The notes beneath the pieces are model-generated. The model saw nothing but the letters and a program-made list of their open reading frames with translations. It was not told where the DNA came from and did not search any database. The position numbers and the translations under genes were made by a program. From Adenophora triphylla var. japonica (Eukaryota; Streptophyta; Magnoliopsida; Asterales; Campanulaceae): a stretch of DNA of 64,000 bases. Shown piece after piece: positions 13,801 through 25,087 of the stretch. Numbering within the stretch: the first letter of the stretch is position 1; every line of letters starts with the position of its first letter. The DNA lies in assembly GCA_022495995.1 (NCBI GenBank), contig JAFEMH010002593.1, positions 248,001 to 312,000 of the forward strand. The letters are read 5' to 3'.

Positions 13801-16800
13801 TTTGCTAAATATTAAAAAAGGGCAAACCCCGGTGAGCCATTAGAAAAAATGAGAACGTACATTTTTAAGTTATGATTTTTTTTTTATTTTCTATGGTATT
13901 TTTTTAATCAAATAGATATATTAAATGAAAATTAAATATCTATGTTGGATATTAAAATTTTCCTATAATTAAAGTGTTTATTTGACCCCTCAATCAAATT
14001 AACGCCATTTAAGTCACACGTGGACGGCACATGCCGATTTAACTTCTAACTTTTCCGTAAAAAAAACCTTAAACTGCCAACTTTTGTTAAGTTTGGACCC
14101 CTACTCGTCAAAAATGAAACATTGGACCCTGCAGTGCAAACACCCCCTTAACTTTGGACCCTTATTTGTAATTTGCCCTTTAAAGAAAGTACTCAACGAA
14201 TGTAGACCGTATAATTGAATGACTAAAATCATTTAACTTCCCCCATTATCAGAATCATGTGCAAATAGTGGAACAGCTTAAAAGAAATACTTCCTCTATC
14301 CCACAAAGATGTTCCCATTTGTCATTTTTGTTTGCACCGAAAAGATCTCATTTCTATAATTGAATGACTAAAATCATTTAACTTCCCCCATTATCCTTGT
14401 AATAAAAATGTGTATTCTCTAATTACTTAAGTAGTGAATGTATTATTTACTTTCTTTACGAAGAGTTTTAGAAAATTGAACACATCACTACAAACTTTGA
14501 ATAGTCAAATGAGAACATCATTTTGGGATGGAGGGAGTACTATTATACCTTAACCTTGTCATTATCCAATATTGTCGTCACTCTTCCAGTCCAATAACAA
14601 TCTTCTTCACGCCAATCTACTAAATCACCCACTTTAAACGACCTTTCAACCACAACTGAAACTTCTGAAAACGACTTTCTATCAGACACTTCATCTTCAT
14701 GATACATAGGAGGGTATTGTGGACGAACCATCAGATGCTTCGCAAACATCCTCCCCCTCCTAACAAGAGAAGGCACTTGATATAGCTCTGTCCACTCTGC
14801 TGCCTCTGCACATTTGAACCAGAAATGGTATGAATTTCCACACATCTTGGAAGCAGATATATATAACTTTCTTAATAAATGTGCGTTAACAGTTTCAAGG
14901 GAAGTCACCAATAACATGGAGGGTCAACCATGAAAACAATTTTGGTGGCATGAGAGAGGAATCTACACGAAACTGACAAAACAAAAACAGCCATTTAATT
15001 ATTATAACAAGCAACTAAAAGTAAGTGCATGGTTTAAGATTCCAGGGGTCAATAAGGCAATTCACCTTTGCTTGTTTTAGAAATCTCACATTGCATGAAA
15101 GTTAGCTACCACTGCTTAATCCTTCATTGTAAATTTAGAAGTGAGTACGAAACTGGTATACGTAAAGTCTACTTACCATCTGAAAAATCATAGAACTCCA
15201 GCAGACATCCAATCTTGCCCTTCTTCCTGCTAATCTCTTTTATCTAATGAAAAACAGAGTATAGAAGAAAATTGCTTTAGGAAATTATTTTACTAGAATT
15301 TTAGTAACCTGGAAAGAACATCAGCGACTCTATCTCCAAATATTGACAGAAAATCACTCTCTTTCATACTCAAGAATGATAACAGGGACAAATATTGAAA
15401 TACCAAATAATCAGATTGCACTTGCTACGAAGACAAAAACATCTTTGAGTGTAAAATCTTCACAAAAAACCAAGGAGTGGAAATACAATCAGAAGATTTC
15501 TTGCTCCATTCTGCCTAGATTATGTTATGCAAGTCCGACTCTACAAATACTTTAAGGGCTCGTTTGGTTGCCGGATAAGGATTAGCAGTATTATTAACGA
15601 GGGGATTATTATGGAAGGGGTTAATAATACTTTCCTAAGATCAGTATAATTAGTGAGGGGATTAAGACCTAATCCTAATAAATCGGCTTAATTATCCGGA
15701 TGCATAATTTACAACCAAACGCCCTCTTAATAAACCTTATTAATCCTGATGAATGTTATCCCGTCTTAAACCTCCTAACCAAACGGCCCCTAAATACTCT
15801 ATCCAACATGGCCGCTCCTATCATCGGAATAATACAAGTGGCACATCCAGTTACTCAGTTATACCGCACACACTCTCTCCCCCTCCCTCCATAGCCAAAG
15901 TACCCCCTCAAGTCTCACCACAAAATCTCAGTATCTTTCCCTCCTCCCTCTCCCTCCAACAAAGCAATCTTACCATTCTAACTCTCCCCCCCCCCCAGTA
16001 CCCAAAGCACTCAAATTAAACAATTAACACCCACCACCATCCACGATCACAATTACAATCACCATTATCAAGAAGACTTTTGACACAAGGAACCACCCAC
16101 AATCCTCAAGAACACTTGATCCGCCTAGATCTCAGCAGCCATGATCCCAAATGGATCTCGACATACAAACCCTGACTTGAATTTATACCCTTATCTGACT
16201 GAATTTGTGCAATCCTGACCCAAATCTCTCCAACTTTAATGCCAACCCTCCCTAATCCTGTGCAGCCCTAAATCTCCCAAACTCTGATACCAGCTGTTGA
16301 GGAATTTGGGCACCCCACAGATTACCAAGTTTAAATAGTTTTAAACAAGCTATGTCATTGATTTAATATTGTCACTGCTTCCTCAGTTACAATTTATAAC
16401 GCATGCAACTTCAATGCAAAAATAGCATCAGAGTCTTCCCTCTTCCACTGGCAGTAGCTTATAGTTTCAGTTTGAATCCCACTTATAAACTCAACTCTTA
16501 TTTGGGTTTTTTCGTAACTGATGATTGGTTTCACAAATTAGAAATTTATTTTCACGCAGAAAGAAAACAATCATTGGTAACTATCAGCGTCAACAGACAG
16601 TAACAGAATGAAACAAGTAAAGATGTCAAGACAATTTCCAACCAAACATAACCTGGATCACAGAAGTGCAACAACAGAACCATAAATATCAGAAATCAGA
16701 GAAAACCCAATAGATCTACCCACCAGAATCCAGATTTGTAGTAAATGGCAACCAAATAGCTCAATATTTCAATTTTCAGTGGTGTTACCTTGCATCGGAA

Positions 16801-16884
16801 CCATGCGCCGCGATATCCTTTCTCAAATGATTTTGACTCAGCAAATTGCCCAACTCTGAAAGGAAGATCATCAGGCTCATCCAT
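7057..16884 (-). CDS. Agenet (Tudor-like) domain protein, six exons, 456 aa
   Basis: Six minus-strand exons (16884-16789, 15243-15177, 14805-14549, 13587-13474, 8990-8942, 7844-7057) with GT-AG borders join in phase to 1371 nt including the stop. Residues about 8-65 form a first Agenet domain (VGQFAESKSF, GYRGAWFRC) and about 110-165 a second (FKVGDLVDW, YWTGRV). Residues 227-362 hold three tandem repeats, and 412-456 a conserved C-terminal helical module (ELANKIKW, SAWRFVEHH). In related plant proteins Agenet domains are Tudor-like and are thought to bind histone tails or other chromatin ligands, so a nuclear chromatin role is likely but inferred. The start is the first Met directly before the first domain. 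No frameshift or stop was found. Introns 1, 3 and 4 hold transposable elements; intron 4 is about 4.5 kb because of an RTE LINE. Confidence 0.85.
7342..7749 (-). repeat. Three tandem repeats inside the Agenet gene (46, 48 and 42 aa)
   Basis: Each unit has an SS-(H/L)-(L/V)-SA-S start, a GAPLKPL core and a SE(D/E)VPV-NMDLD end. The third unit lacks the basic KARR-type segment before GAPLKPL. In related genes this linker is variable, so an expansion in this lineage is plausible but unproven. Confidence 0.85.
8942..8990 (-). CDS. Agenet gene exon 5, 49 nt
   Basis: A small exon between a CATTACAG acceptor and a strong CAAG/GTGAGT donor. It encodes KGGISSCARLFYPTKQ. It enters in phase 0 and leaves in phase 1, exactly the phase needed to join exons 4 and 6, which is strong support for a real exon this short. 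Confidence 0.8.
9575..9825. mobile_element. Stowaway MITE in Agenet intron 4
   Basis: 251 bp. Ends are CTCCCTCCGTCCCTAAATGA and the inverted TCATTTAGGGATCGAGGGAG. TA lies on both flanks (9573-9574, 9826-9827). Non-coding. Confidence 0.9.
10103..12049 (-). pseudogene. RTE LINE reverse transcriptase
   Basis: 648 codons open without a stop. Visible RT blocks are AVGPDGIPIE (block 1), a YRGIKLMS stretch, FGFMPGRSTMEAI, FIDLEKAYDKVPRE (first catalytic Asp), GVHQGSALSPFLF and the FADD active site at about residue 398. A C-terminal RLRWFGHMRRRP region typical of RTE follows. The enzyme would copy LINE RNA at the nicked target. The upstream half of the polyprotein is in another frame (see 12492-13019), so this frame has lost its start and is treated as a pseudogene fragment. 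Confidence 0.85.
12492..13019 (-). pseudogene. RTE LINE AP-endonuclease, frameshifted at its end
   Basis: The frame carries GTWNIGSLTG, MCLQETKW (metal-binding Glu), GVGIIIDKEY and ISAYAPQVG, the endonuclease signature of RTE elements. The frame breaks at IGGDPKRTCG, where the family has a GGDFNGHVG-type motif, and then meets a stop at 12492. Between 12050 and 12491 the rest of the endonuclease and the linker are recognisable only in pieces. Inactive as it stands. Confidence 0.85.
13474..13587 (-). CDS. Agenet gene exon 4 (end of domain 2)
   Basis: 38 codons from a TTTTTTCTAG acceptor to a CTG/GTAGAT donor, phase 0 at both ends. It encodes the conserved ELPMPPAGEG, DLRPSLDWSP and VGWTVP stretch that follows the second Agenet core in this family. 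Confidence 0.85.
13588..13908. repeat. Direct and inverted duplications in Agenet intron 3
   Basis: A roughly 34-bp segment starting TAGAAAAAATGAGAACGTAC occurs at 13588-13622, touching the exon-4 acceptor, and again at 13842-13875. Overlapping it is an inverted pair of about 38 bp (13733-13770 with 13871-13908, one mismatch). The pattern is what template switching during repair would leave. Confidence 0.75.
14290..14537. mobile_element. Stowaway MITE next to the exon-3 splice donor
   Basis: 248 bp, ends CTTCCTCTATCCCA and inverted TGGGATGGAGGGAG, with TA at 14288-14289 and 14538-14539. Only 11 intron nucleotides separate it from the exon-3 boundary. It contains a 41-bp segment (14356-14396) identical to host sequence just outside it (14210-14250). 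Confidence 0.88.
14549..14805 (-). CDS. Agenet gene exon 3 (end of domain 1, start of domain 2)
   Basis: 257 nt from a TGTGCAG acceptor. It carries the end of domain 1 (EWTELYQVP), an RRGRMF linker and the start of domain 2 (FKVGDLVDW). The chosen donor is AAG/GTATAA at 14548; a competing AAG/GTTAAG lies six bases upstream. A Stowaway MITE begins 11 nt into the following intron. Confidence 0.8.
15177..15243 (-). CDS. Agenet gene exon 2
   Basis: 67 nt between a TTCATTAG acceptor and a GATG/GTAAGT donor. It encodes IKEISRKKGKIGCLLEFYDF and ends in phase 1. It completes the core of the first Agenet domain. Confidence 0.82.
15556..15790. mobile_element. Tourist-like (PIF/Harbinger) MITE in Agenet intron 1
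   Basis: 235 bp with ends GGGCTCGTTTGGTTG and inverted AACCAAACGGCCCC, flanked by TAA at 15553-15555 and 15791-15793. The 3-bp TAA duplication is the PIF/Harbinger signature. An extra internal AACCAAACGCCC at about 15712 suggests an older nested terminus. Confidence 0.8.
15794..16595 (-). mobile_element. Possible truncated LTR element or TRIM in Agenet intron 1
   Basis: On the minus strand a TGGTATCAGAG primer-binding-site motif (about 16281-16291) directly follows a segment (16595 to about 16292) that begins TGTTG and ends CAACA, as an LTR would. The internal part contains no gag or pol motif and no second LTR was found. The call rests on the PBS and the terminal dinucleotides only. Confidence 0.35.
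16789..16884 (-). CDS. Agenet gene exon 1 (start of Agenet domain 1)
   Basis: 32 codons from the start Met to RGAWFRCK, ending in phase 0 at an AAG/GTAACA donor. The frame is open further upstream into the adjacent MITE, so the start choice rests on similarity to the family, not on an upstream stop. Confidence 0.82.
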
Positions 16885-16940
16885 GATGACTGCATCATAA
16901 AGGGGGTCTCTTTTAAACAATACACAATAACAATAGAATA

Positions 16941-17222
16941 CTCCCTCCGTCCCAGCCGAGTGTACACTTATTTCCCTTTTGGTCCGTCCCAGCCGAGTGT
17001 GAACTACCAAAAATGGAAAAGGTTTTAATATTTTATATTCTCCATACCCCACCCACTCATTAACTCCACTCATTCTCCACCATACAATTTATTCAACCAA
17101 CCTACTATTAACTCCACTCATTCTCTCTCTTCATTTCCTACCACACACTTTCATTATCTTAATAGTATTTCTTAGTTTGCGTGCCCAAAATCTTGGTACA
17201 CACTTGGGTGGGACGGAGGGAG
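16941..17222. mobile_element. Stowaway MITE just upstream of the Agenet start codon
   Basis: 282 bp, CTCCCTCCGTCCCAGCC to inverted GGGTGGGACGGAGGGAG, with TA at 16939-16940 and 17223-17224. It ends 56 bp from the ATG, so it lies in the 5' untranslated region or core promoter of the Agenet gene. Confidence 0.92.
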
Positions 17223-17632
17223 TATACTATAAGAAAGAAAATATAGAAATAGAAATACAATAATTAACTACCATATGACTGCCCGGGACTTGACTAAATA
17301 TTTTTGAGAAATTTAGTATTTAGGGTCGGGAGCAAGAAAATGTCATACCACAAATTCTTGATTAAAGCAACTAATTGAAATCATACACTCTGAAATTTTA
17401 TATCTAGAATATGTAATCCACTAAACATCCGGTAAACATAATGAATTGGAGACAATGAGAACATCTAGATACCCAACCACCTTGTTTGCAGTTAAGGATA
17501 CATCGATGCTTTGCCTACCACTTTTTCCTATATTGCACTCAAAACACCTTCCTAATTCTTGCAAACAAAACCTTACTGGTGATAATATAAATGCTTATGC
17601 AAAACGAATAGGTCTAAAGTCACTAACCTTGA
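17223..17632. other. Upstream region of the Agenet gene, nothing recognised
   Basis: AT-rich, no coding motif. If the MITE at 16941-17222 inserted into an existing promoter, the displaced distal promoter would be here. Confidence 0.4.
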
Positions 17633-17875
17633 CTAATTTAAATTGGCCTCGCGGGAGGCAAGAATAATGAAATTAGAAATAATATTTTTCCCAATGATAT
17701 GATTCTCGTGAAACTCTGAGATCTTCATGAGATCCATTTTAACGAGATCCCAACATGAATGAAAGGAAGCAATCGAGAAACCATCGATTCCTAGAGCCTT
17801 ATAACCTTCCTTACCTACGACAGCCAACCGAACCTCCTCAAGGAAAGGCCTCATCGGCCATGCATTATTGTCCAA
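17633..17875 (-). pseudogene. L1-type LINE reverse-transcriptase fragment
   Basis: 80 codons containing the start of a plant L1 RT domain. Visible are FLEEVRLAV, a GxDGF motif (GIDGFSIASF), a CWDLVKMDLM helix and an EFHENHIIGKN stretch. The usual KAPGPDGF core is altered to KALGIDGF and nothing recognisable follows SNFIILASRE. It is a short relic, separate from the RTE LINE. Confidence 0.7.
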
Positions 17876-18560
17876 GTAAATAGAACATTAATCAGCAACC
17901 CCAACCTAGGACTACCACACACTCATGAAAAAAGATCTATGCAAAATGTAGTAACATACTCAAAGGCTAGGATAAGGTTCCCAACCTCTCCTTATCCAAC
18001 TAATCCTCCAAAATACTCCCTTTGTTCCACGTTGAGCCTATTGTTCTATTTTGGGACATTTCACTTAAAGAGTTATTATCATAGTTAAGAAATAAATATT
18101 TTGCTTTCTTAAAAAAAAAAAAAAAAAAAAACTTTCATACTCAAAGCATGAGTTTTTTTTTAGTGCCTATTACAGAAGAATAAAAGTTCTATTACAAATC
18201 ATAAGAGAGAGAGTCGTAAAAATGCAAAATTAAAAAGTTTAAGTTCCACATGTGTAACTCCTACGCTTTTTCACTACTATTATCTATCATAAATTGGTGG
18301 AAAAAGAAAAATTACAATTACCTACTATAACGACCCTAGAATTTTGAATTCAACATGTATCCTACTTAGAGAGAACCTCCTCAAACTCATTCCTCACTTT
18401 CTCCTCTTAAATCTAAGAAGACCCAATTTATTAACCAATCAATCTCAGCAAATATCTCCAACAGCTCCTTGTTTCATATCTTGAGCTTTTCCTCGACAAA
18501 CCTCAACATCTTTATTATGACATGTAGCAGACCAAAAAACAAGTATATCGAAAAACTACG
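17876..18560. other. Non-coding, AT-rich
   Basis: Contains a single Stowaway-like left end (about 18015-18030) without a matching right end, a long A run at about 18111-18130, and no gene motif. Confidence 0.4.
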
Positions 18561-18815
18561 ATGAAAAAGTCACATATTCCTGATTTACTTGAGAAAGTCA
18601 AGTTACTTGGAGGAAAAACATGGGATACTCTAACTGATCCTAGTGAAAAGCTTGTTGCTATGAACGGGAGATGTTTGACGATCATGAGCACTATAGAATA
18701 TTGGTTGTTAAGCTCAACTATTTTGAAGTGGCTCGTGAGAACATTGCATTTCCTATTAGTGTTGTGGGTCAATTCATTGCAACCAACTATAATACTATTA
18801 CTAACTAGAATGCAT
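18561..18815 (+). pseudogene. Unrecognised coding-like relic
   Basis: Two plus-strand frames look protein-like. One starts MKKSHIPDLLEKVKLLGGKT; after about 40 codons a different frame continues with DDHEHYRILVV and VARENIAFPISVVGQF and then stops. The switch suggests one gene with a frameshift. I do not recognise the family, and no domain call is made. Confidence 0.3.
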
Positions 18816-19548
18816 TAATTCCAAATTGGAAATTATTAGAAAGTAAATACTAAATCGACAACTGTACTATTCACTCACCATCATTAAAACCCGCATACTA
18901 ATTTATTCCCAAACTTGACATGTGTACTATTGTTAATTACCAAAATAAAACCCTGATTGCAAGTGCTAGTTAGTTTTTTAACGGGTTAGTACGATTTGAA
19001 ACTTGAGTAGTAGTGGCCAACCTTGTATACAAGTGAGCTTAACAAGGTGGGGCACACTTGTTAACAAACCCAAACCAATTCAATTGATCAACTGCGTATG
19101 TTAAGCTAACGTATTAACAAGAAAGCCCCAACTAGAAATTTATAATTTAAACCCAAGTCAGTTAAAAAATAACGAGCATTTGCAATATAAGTTTGTATTT
19201 ACTAAGTCCTTTATTGGGCAAGGTTTTACGGGTGTGTTTAAAGTGACACATAAAACCAGAGAGAAAGGGATAATGCGGGAGCAGGAATGGGAATCAACAA
19301 GGTGTTAGAGAAGATGAGGTTTACAAGAAAGGTTTGAGGACATTTTTTAGACCTGATCACATACAACACTATTGCTTATTGTGTCTACACCTATTACTAT
19401 TGTTGAGAGGTATTTGTACGCACTGAAAAGTGTGCTCACTCGCACGACTACATATAGTGCATACATTATGGTTTTTGCCTTTGAATTTTGATTGGATTGT
19501 CCGTAAAATAACAATGAATCGCGTTATAAATCCCTATGTGCATAATCA

Positions 19549-19725
19549 ACCCCCAAATCTCCTTTACACAAAGTTAGGCTACATATCATCCTGCGAGATT
19601 CGGTCACGTGGTATGCTTCTTTATTACATCCCCCATATCTCCATTACACCAAGTTAGGCTACGTATGATTGGGCCACGTGTATGCTTCTTAATTACAGCC
19701 ACGTGGTATGCTTCTTTATTAGAGC
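19549..19725. repeat. Tandem repeat with CACGTG units
   Basis: A roughly 75-90-bp unit containing AAGTTAGGCTACRTATSAT and CACGTGGTATGCTTCTT is present twice. A third partial copy covers only the CACGTG part (about 19698-19725). CACGTG is a G-box core, but no gene start is nearby. Confidence 0.65.
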
Positions 19726-21340
19726 CTCTGATCAACTGCTTTGGTGATCCCGGATAAGTTGGCTAAAGGGATGGATGTTTGTGGACCTTGCCCATAAATG
19801 TGTGGAGGAAAACGGTCGAGGCCTTCTATATTGATGAAATGAACATATCCATCCAATCATGAAGGAAACAAAGGGACAACGCATCCCGCAACTCGGGCAG
19901 ACATCTTGCACGCATGACATCTCACGTGGTAAAAGATGTGCCCATGCCAAAACGGTCAAGTTCAAATTAACTCACGAGCCACATCACCGTCGGGTAGAAC
20001 CATGAATCTGATCAAGTTCCTAAGGGAGCCCGATCCAAAACTAAAGGAACTCGATCCAGGTCTAAGGGATCCCATGTTGTGGAATTGTGGTCTATCAGTG
20101 CAGTTCTAACCCATACTACTTGATCAATGGTGAGACACAACATGCACACAATAATTATATGAAACTAATCAACAAGAAAAACAAAACATACGATGTTTAT
20201 TGACCCAATTCGTCACAAAGATGACAACCTCTGTGGGCACTACCAATCCAGGATATCAACTAATATCACAATTTGTGTTGTTACAATAGCATCCATGTTT
20301 ACAACAATAAACATAGCCTTTCTATGAACACACCCTCGAACACAACCCTATACACATCTTGAATCATCAATGGAATACCCCTAAAGACACCCCACAGGAC
20401 CACGCACTACCTATGGCTCTCTATAGATCTCACAGATTCTCTCTAGCTCACACAAAATAGCAACGACTAATTTTGCCCCTCTAGCACACAACCACTTGGT
20501 TTTTGTAGGAACAATAAATCTAAACCCCAAAATATTCCAATTCCCCTTAAGTAAACGTATTTAAAGGAATCACGTTTCCAAAAGAAGTCCACGCACAATA
20601 AGAAAACAAATCTGCTCCAGTATTTCGGCTCAGCCAAGCTTCTGCCCGATCACAATCGTGTGCCCACACTGGCACACTCATGCAACTTCAGCCAAAGCTA
20701 TTGTCCCTTAAATTCCAAGTCGCACGACCGTGTGCATCCCAAACCACAGTCAGACGCACATCGAACAAAACATCATTTTTTTGTCGGTTTCCTTCTTCTT
20801 ACATGCAACCTTGATCCTCAAACACGATTTGGTTACAATCCTAACAGCCAAATACAGGTACAAGAGGAACCCGCCTCGGCCGAAGTAGTTTAGGGCTATC
20901 TCGCCATGTGCTAACAAACCACCTATCATGATGTAGTCTCCAATCCACTCCATCTCCACCTCGCTCATGTCCAACCCGCATGCATCACCAACCCACTCGA
21001 ACTTATCTTGCCATGAAATCTCTCGAAAAGGCATCAACTTGCATAATCTAAGGATATTGCACTAGAAGGAATCTCTCCAAATTGGGGCTTACCCATGAAT
21101 GACCATATCACCAAGCATATGGCATCTCTCCCATGTTGCCAAGTATAGGGCACCTCACCTAAGCCCATCTCGCCATATGAGATTATCTTTTAAAGAATTA
21201 CGGAATTTTATTTTGTAGCGACAATAAAAAAATAAAAATTGATTTGAGCACAATTTAAAACCTAATAATCTCACCATATCATAAGACCTAATAATTGTAA
21301 ATGTAAATTATCACATGATAATTGAAATGTGAAAATAGTA
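19726..21340. other. No gene recognised
   Basis: Open frames are short and unmatched. The stretch 20080-20640 is relatively GC-balanced and could be a decayed LTR region, but no terminal repeats or PBS were found. Confidence 0.35.
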
Positions 21341-21597
21341 CTCCTTTTGTTCCGTAAAGTTTGTCCCACTTTTTGACTTTTGTGGTCAACTCAATCAAAA
21401 TTTGATTATAATTTTATTAAAATCTAGATGTACCAATCTGATTCAAAAAATTGTTATTGTTTCAGCATTATGAATACTATCAGGCACAATTTTTTTAATT
21501 GTATTGAGATATCTAGATTTTCATAAATTAAAATTACGATAAAAATTTGATTAAGTTGACCATAAAAGTTGGGACAAACTTTTCGAAACAGAGGGAG
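21341..21597. mobile_element. Stowaway MITE
   Basis: 257 bp, CTCCTTTTGTTCCGTAAAGT to inverted ACTTTTCGAAACAGAGGGAG, flanked by TA (21339-21340, 21598-21599). The inner arms TTGTGGTCAACT and AGTTGACCATAA pair. Right next to it, 21604-21640 and 21668-21703 form a small direct repeat. Confidence 0.85.
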
Positions 21598-22866
<1,269 letters not shown>

Positions 22867-23008
22867 TTAGGATTATTTGATTTGATCTTTGATTTTTGGC
22901 CTATTTTTTATATTTATGTTATTGATTGTTGATTGGTTTTTGTATTTTAGGTTTTGAAGAAGTTTATTGATGGCGGTGCGGTTGGCGCTGGTCAATTTAG
23001 GCAAAATA

Positions 23009-23011
<3 letters not shown>

Positions 23012-23065
<54 letters not shown>
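23012..23065. repeat. (CT)n microsatellite, about 54 bp
   Basis: Uninterrupted CT dinucleotides, 150 bp downstream of the longer tract. Confidence 0.97.
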
Positions 23066-23066
<1 letters not shown>

Positions 23067-24486
23067 ATTTTCAATCTGAAGTTTCATTGAACTTTTGGGA
23101 ATAACGAATCTTGGTGTTGTGATATAATTATATGTTCTGGGGGATTCATTTGTATCTGAAAATGGGAGGTTGAAGGAGATACCCATTTGGTAAATATCTT
23201 TTCTTTATTTACATACTTATGGAATTGATTATAAATGGCTATTGTGGATCTAATTCATGTTATATCAAAGGGAATGAACTATATAGGAGTACTAATCGTT
23301 GATCTTCTATGGTGGGCTAATTGTTGTTTTTATTTTTCTTTTTTGTTGCTGTTGAAATTTTAATGAATGATGTTGTAACAATCTATTATGGCGCACATGA
23401 AGTACCTGGAAACAAGATATGTGTTTCGATTAAGAAGGCAGGTAGCTGGAATTTGAGTTGAATTTCTCTTGCCTCGTAAGTAAACATATAGATTTGTTTT
23501 CTATCATGACTAAAAATGAATGTCCCTCATTTTGCTTTACATTGGAGCTTCGGTTGTTATCAGATATAGACTAATTGATGAATTATATTCATGTGTCTAT
23601 TGGCGTCGATGCATGCCCAAAAGGTTTTTCAGAATATCAAAAAACCTAACCAAACTAGGCTATACTGGCTAATTGTCTATTCATACATCATTTAGAAGTT
23701 TGAGTACTTCACTATGAACATAATGTATAGACAACTCCTTAGGTTTTCACTTTTTCTGTTTTTATGGTTAGGGAAGGGACTTCTTCTATATGCAGTTGAC
23801 CCCTCCCCTTTTGTCTTTTCAATCTTATGAAAGTGCTAACCTGCAACTGTGAGCTTAGTCTAAACGTTGGCAAAGTGTCATATTTACTAACTTACTAAAA
23901 GAAAGTGATAATATTTTACAAATTTGAAGTTTAAAATCAACTCTCTCTCTCTCTCTCCCCCCCCCTTATTATTTATCCCATGAAAGGGGGTATTATAAGT
24001 ACGGAGACTATTAATACGAGGGTATATAATCTTGCTTATCCTTATATTGCTACCAAATAAGCCCTTAATTCATAGATAAAACTGAAAGCTTTGAATTACG
24101 TACAGTTATATTTACTTGATGTTGTCTTGGCTTTTTTTTTTACCTTCCCTTTTTGGTTTTTGTTGTATGGGCGAGGGTATATCAGGCTTTTGTGAATTGA
24201 GAGAAAGAGAGAGAGATTGCGCTTAAAGGGGCAGCAAGAGTCATACATACCGGGTATTTTCACACTTGACATAAGACTCTCTTTCATAGCCCGTTTCTTA
24301 TTTTTTTTAAAAGGTTCCTCTATCTTGCATGTCGATTGGTTAAAAAATTTATCGAAACTATGTGGTCGTATTTGGACGAGGTGCCAATAATGGATTCTAC
24401 AAAGACTCAAAGTCTTGGCCCTTTCTTTATTATTCTATTGTTTTGACAATAAGGGAACTAACTATTTTGTTTTTTTCAATTTGCAG
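23066..24486. other. No gene recognised; intron-like
   Basis: T-rich sequence ending in TTTTTTTCAATTTGCAG, a good splice acceptor for the synaptotagmin-like exon that follows. It may be the remains of an intron. A short CT/C run lies at about 23940-23966. Confidence 0.4.
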
Positions 24487-24712
24487 GGCCATCAAGAGGC
24501 CTGTTGGGATACTCACTATTATGGTTGTGAGGGAAATGAAGCTTAATAAGAAGGATACTTTGAGTGCTTCAGACCCTTTGTCAAGCTAAAACTTACTGAG
24601 GACAAACTTCCATCAAAGAAAACAACCGTAAAACAGAAAAACTTGAATTCGAATGAAATGAGGAATTTACTTTTGTCATAAAGGACCCAGAATTTCAAGC
24701 TTTGGGAACAAG
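24487..24712 (+). pseudogene. Synaptotagmin-like C2A exon fragment, frameshifted
   Basis: Directly after a splice-acceptor sequence the frame reads AIKRPVGILTIMVV and KLNKKDTLSASDP, the start of the first C2 domain of plant synaptotagmins. The frame then stops because bases are missing around the DPY position. The continuation (VKLKLTEDKLPSKKTTVK) lies in another frame, and a further break precedes the FVIKDPEFQAL segment. Intact proteins of this family tether the ER to the plasma membrane through calcium-dependent lipid binding. Only this exon is recognisable, so this is a pseudogene or a captured exon. Confidence 0.75.
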
Positions 24713-24720
24713 TATGTTTT

Positions 24721-24721
<1 letters not shown>

Positions 24722-24751
<30 letters not shown>
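24722..24751. repeat. (CT)n microsatellite, about 30 bp
   Basis: CT dinucleotides immediately after the synaptotagmin-like fragment, marking the end of recognisable homology. Confidence 0.95.
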
Positions 24752-24753
<2 letters not shown>

Positions 24754-25087
24754 GAGTGTGTGGTTGTGTACTTGAATCCGAAGGAAATGACGACTATATA
24801 TACCAGACAACATCCAATATTAAAAGGTAATGTCTTCTTGTATATTTTGAAATTACGTTATTCAATACAGTTTTATCAACTCATAACACTATATCTCATC
24901 ATCACGCAGGAGGGTATTAGCCGTAAACCAACCCGGCTAGTCATTTATTCGTGGTTTCAGGTCACATTTGGTAGGGATCAACCTATTGTTGGACTAAGAC
25001 TAATCTGGATCATTTACTGCGTCATCAGTTTGGTTCCATTGACGGGAAAGATAACGCTAGACCTCGAAAGCCCACTAAACCGTTAAC

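Noticed and set aside
16696..17073. Longer Agenet start inside the upstream MITE
   Set aside because: The extra N-terminal residues would be encoded by the MITE; the Met directly before the first Agenet domain is the better start.
18015..18030. Stowaway-like left end TACTCCCTTTGTTCCACG
   Set aside because: No inverted right end with TA was found within a plausible distance, so no element is called.
19430..21037. Several 60-95-codon open frames on both strands
   Set aside because: No conserved motif and overlapping frames on opposite strands.
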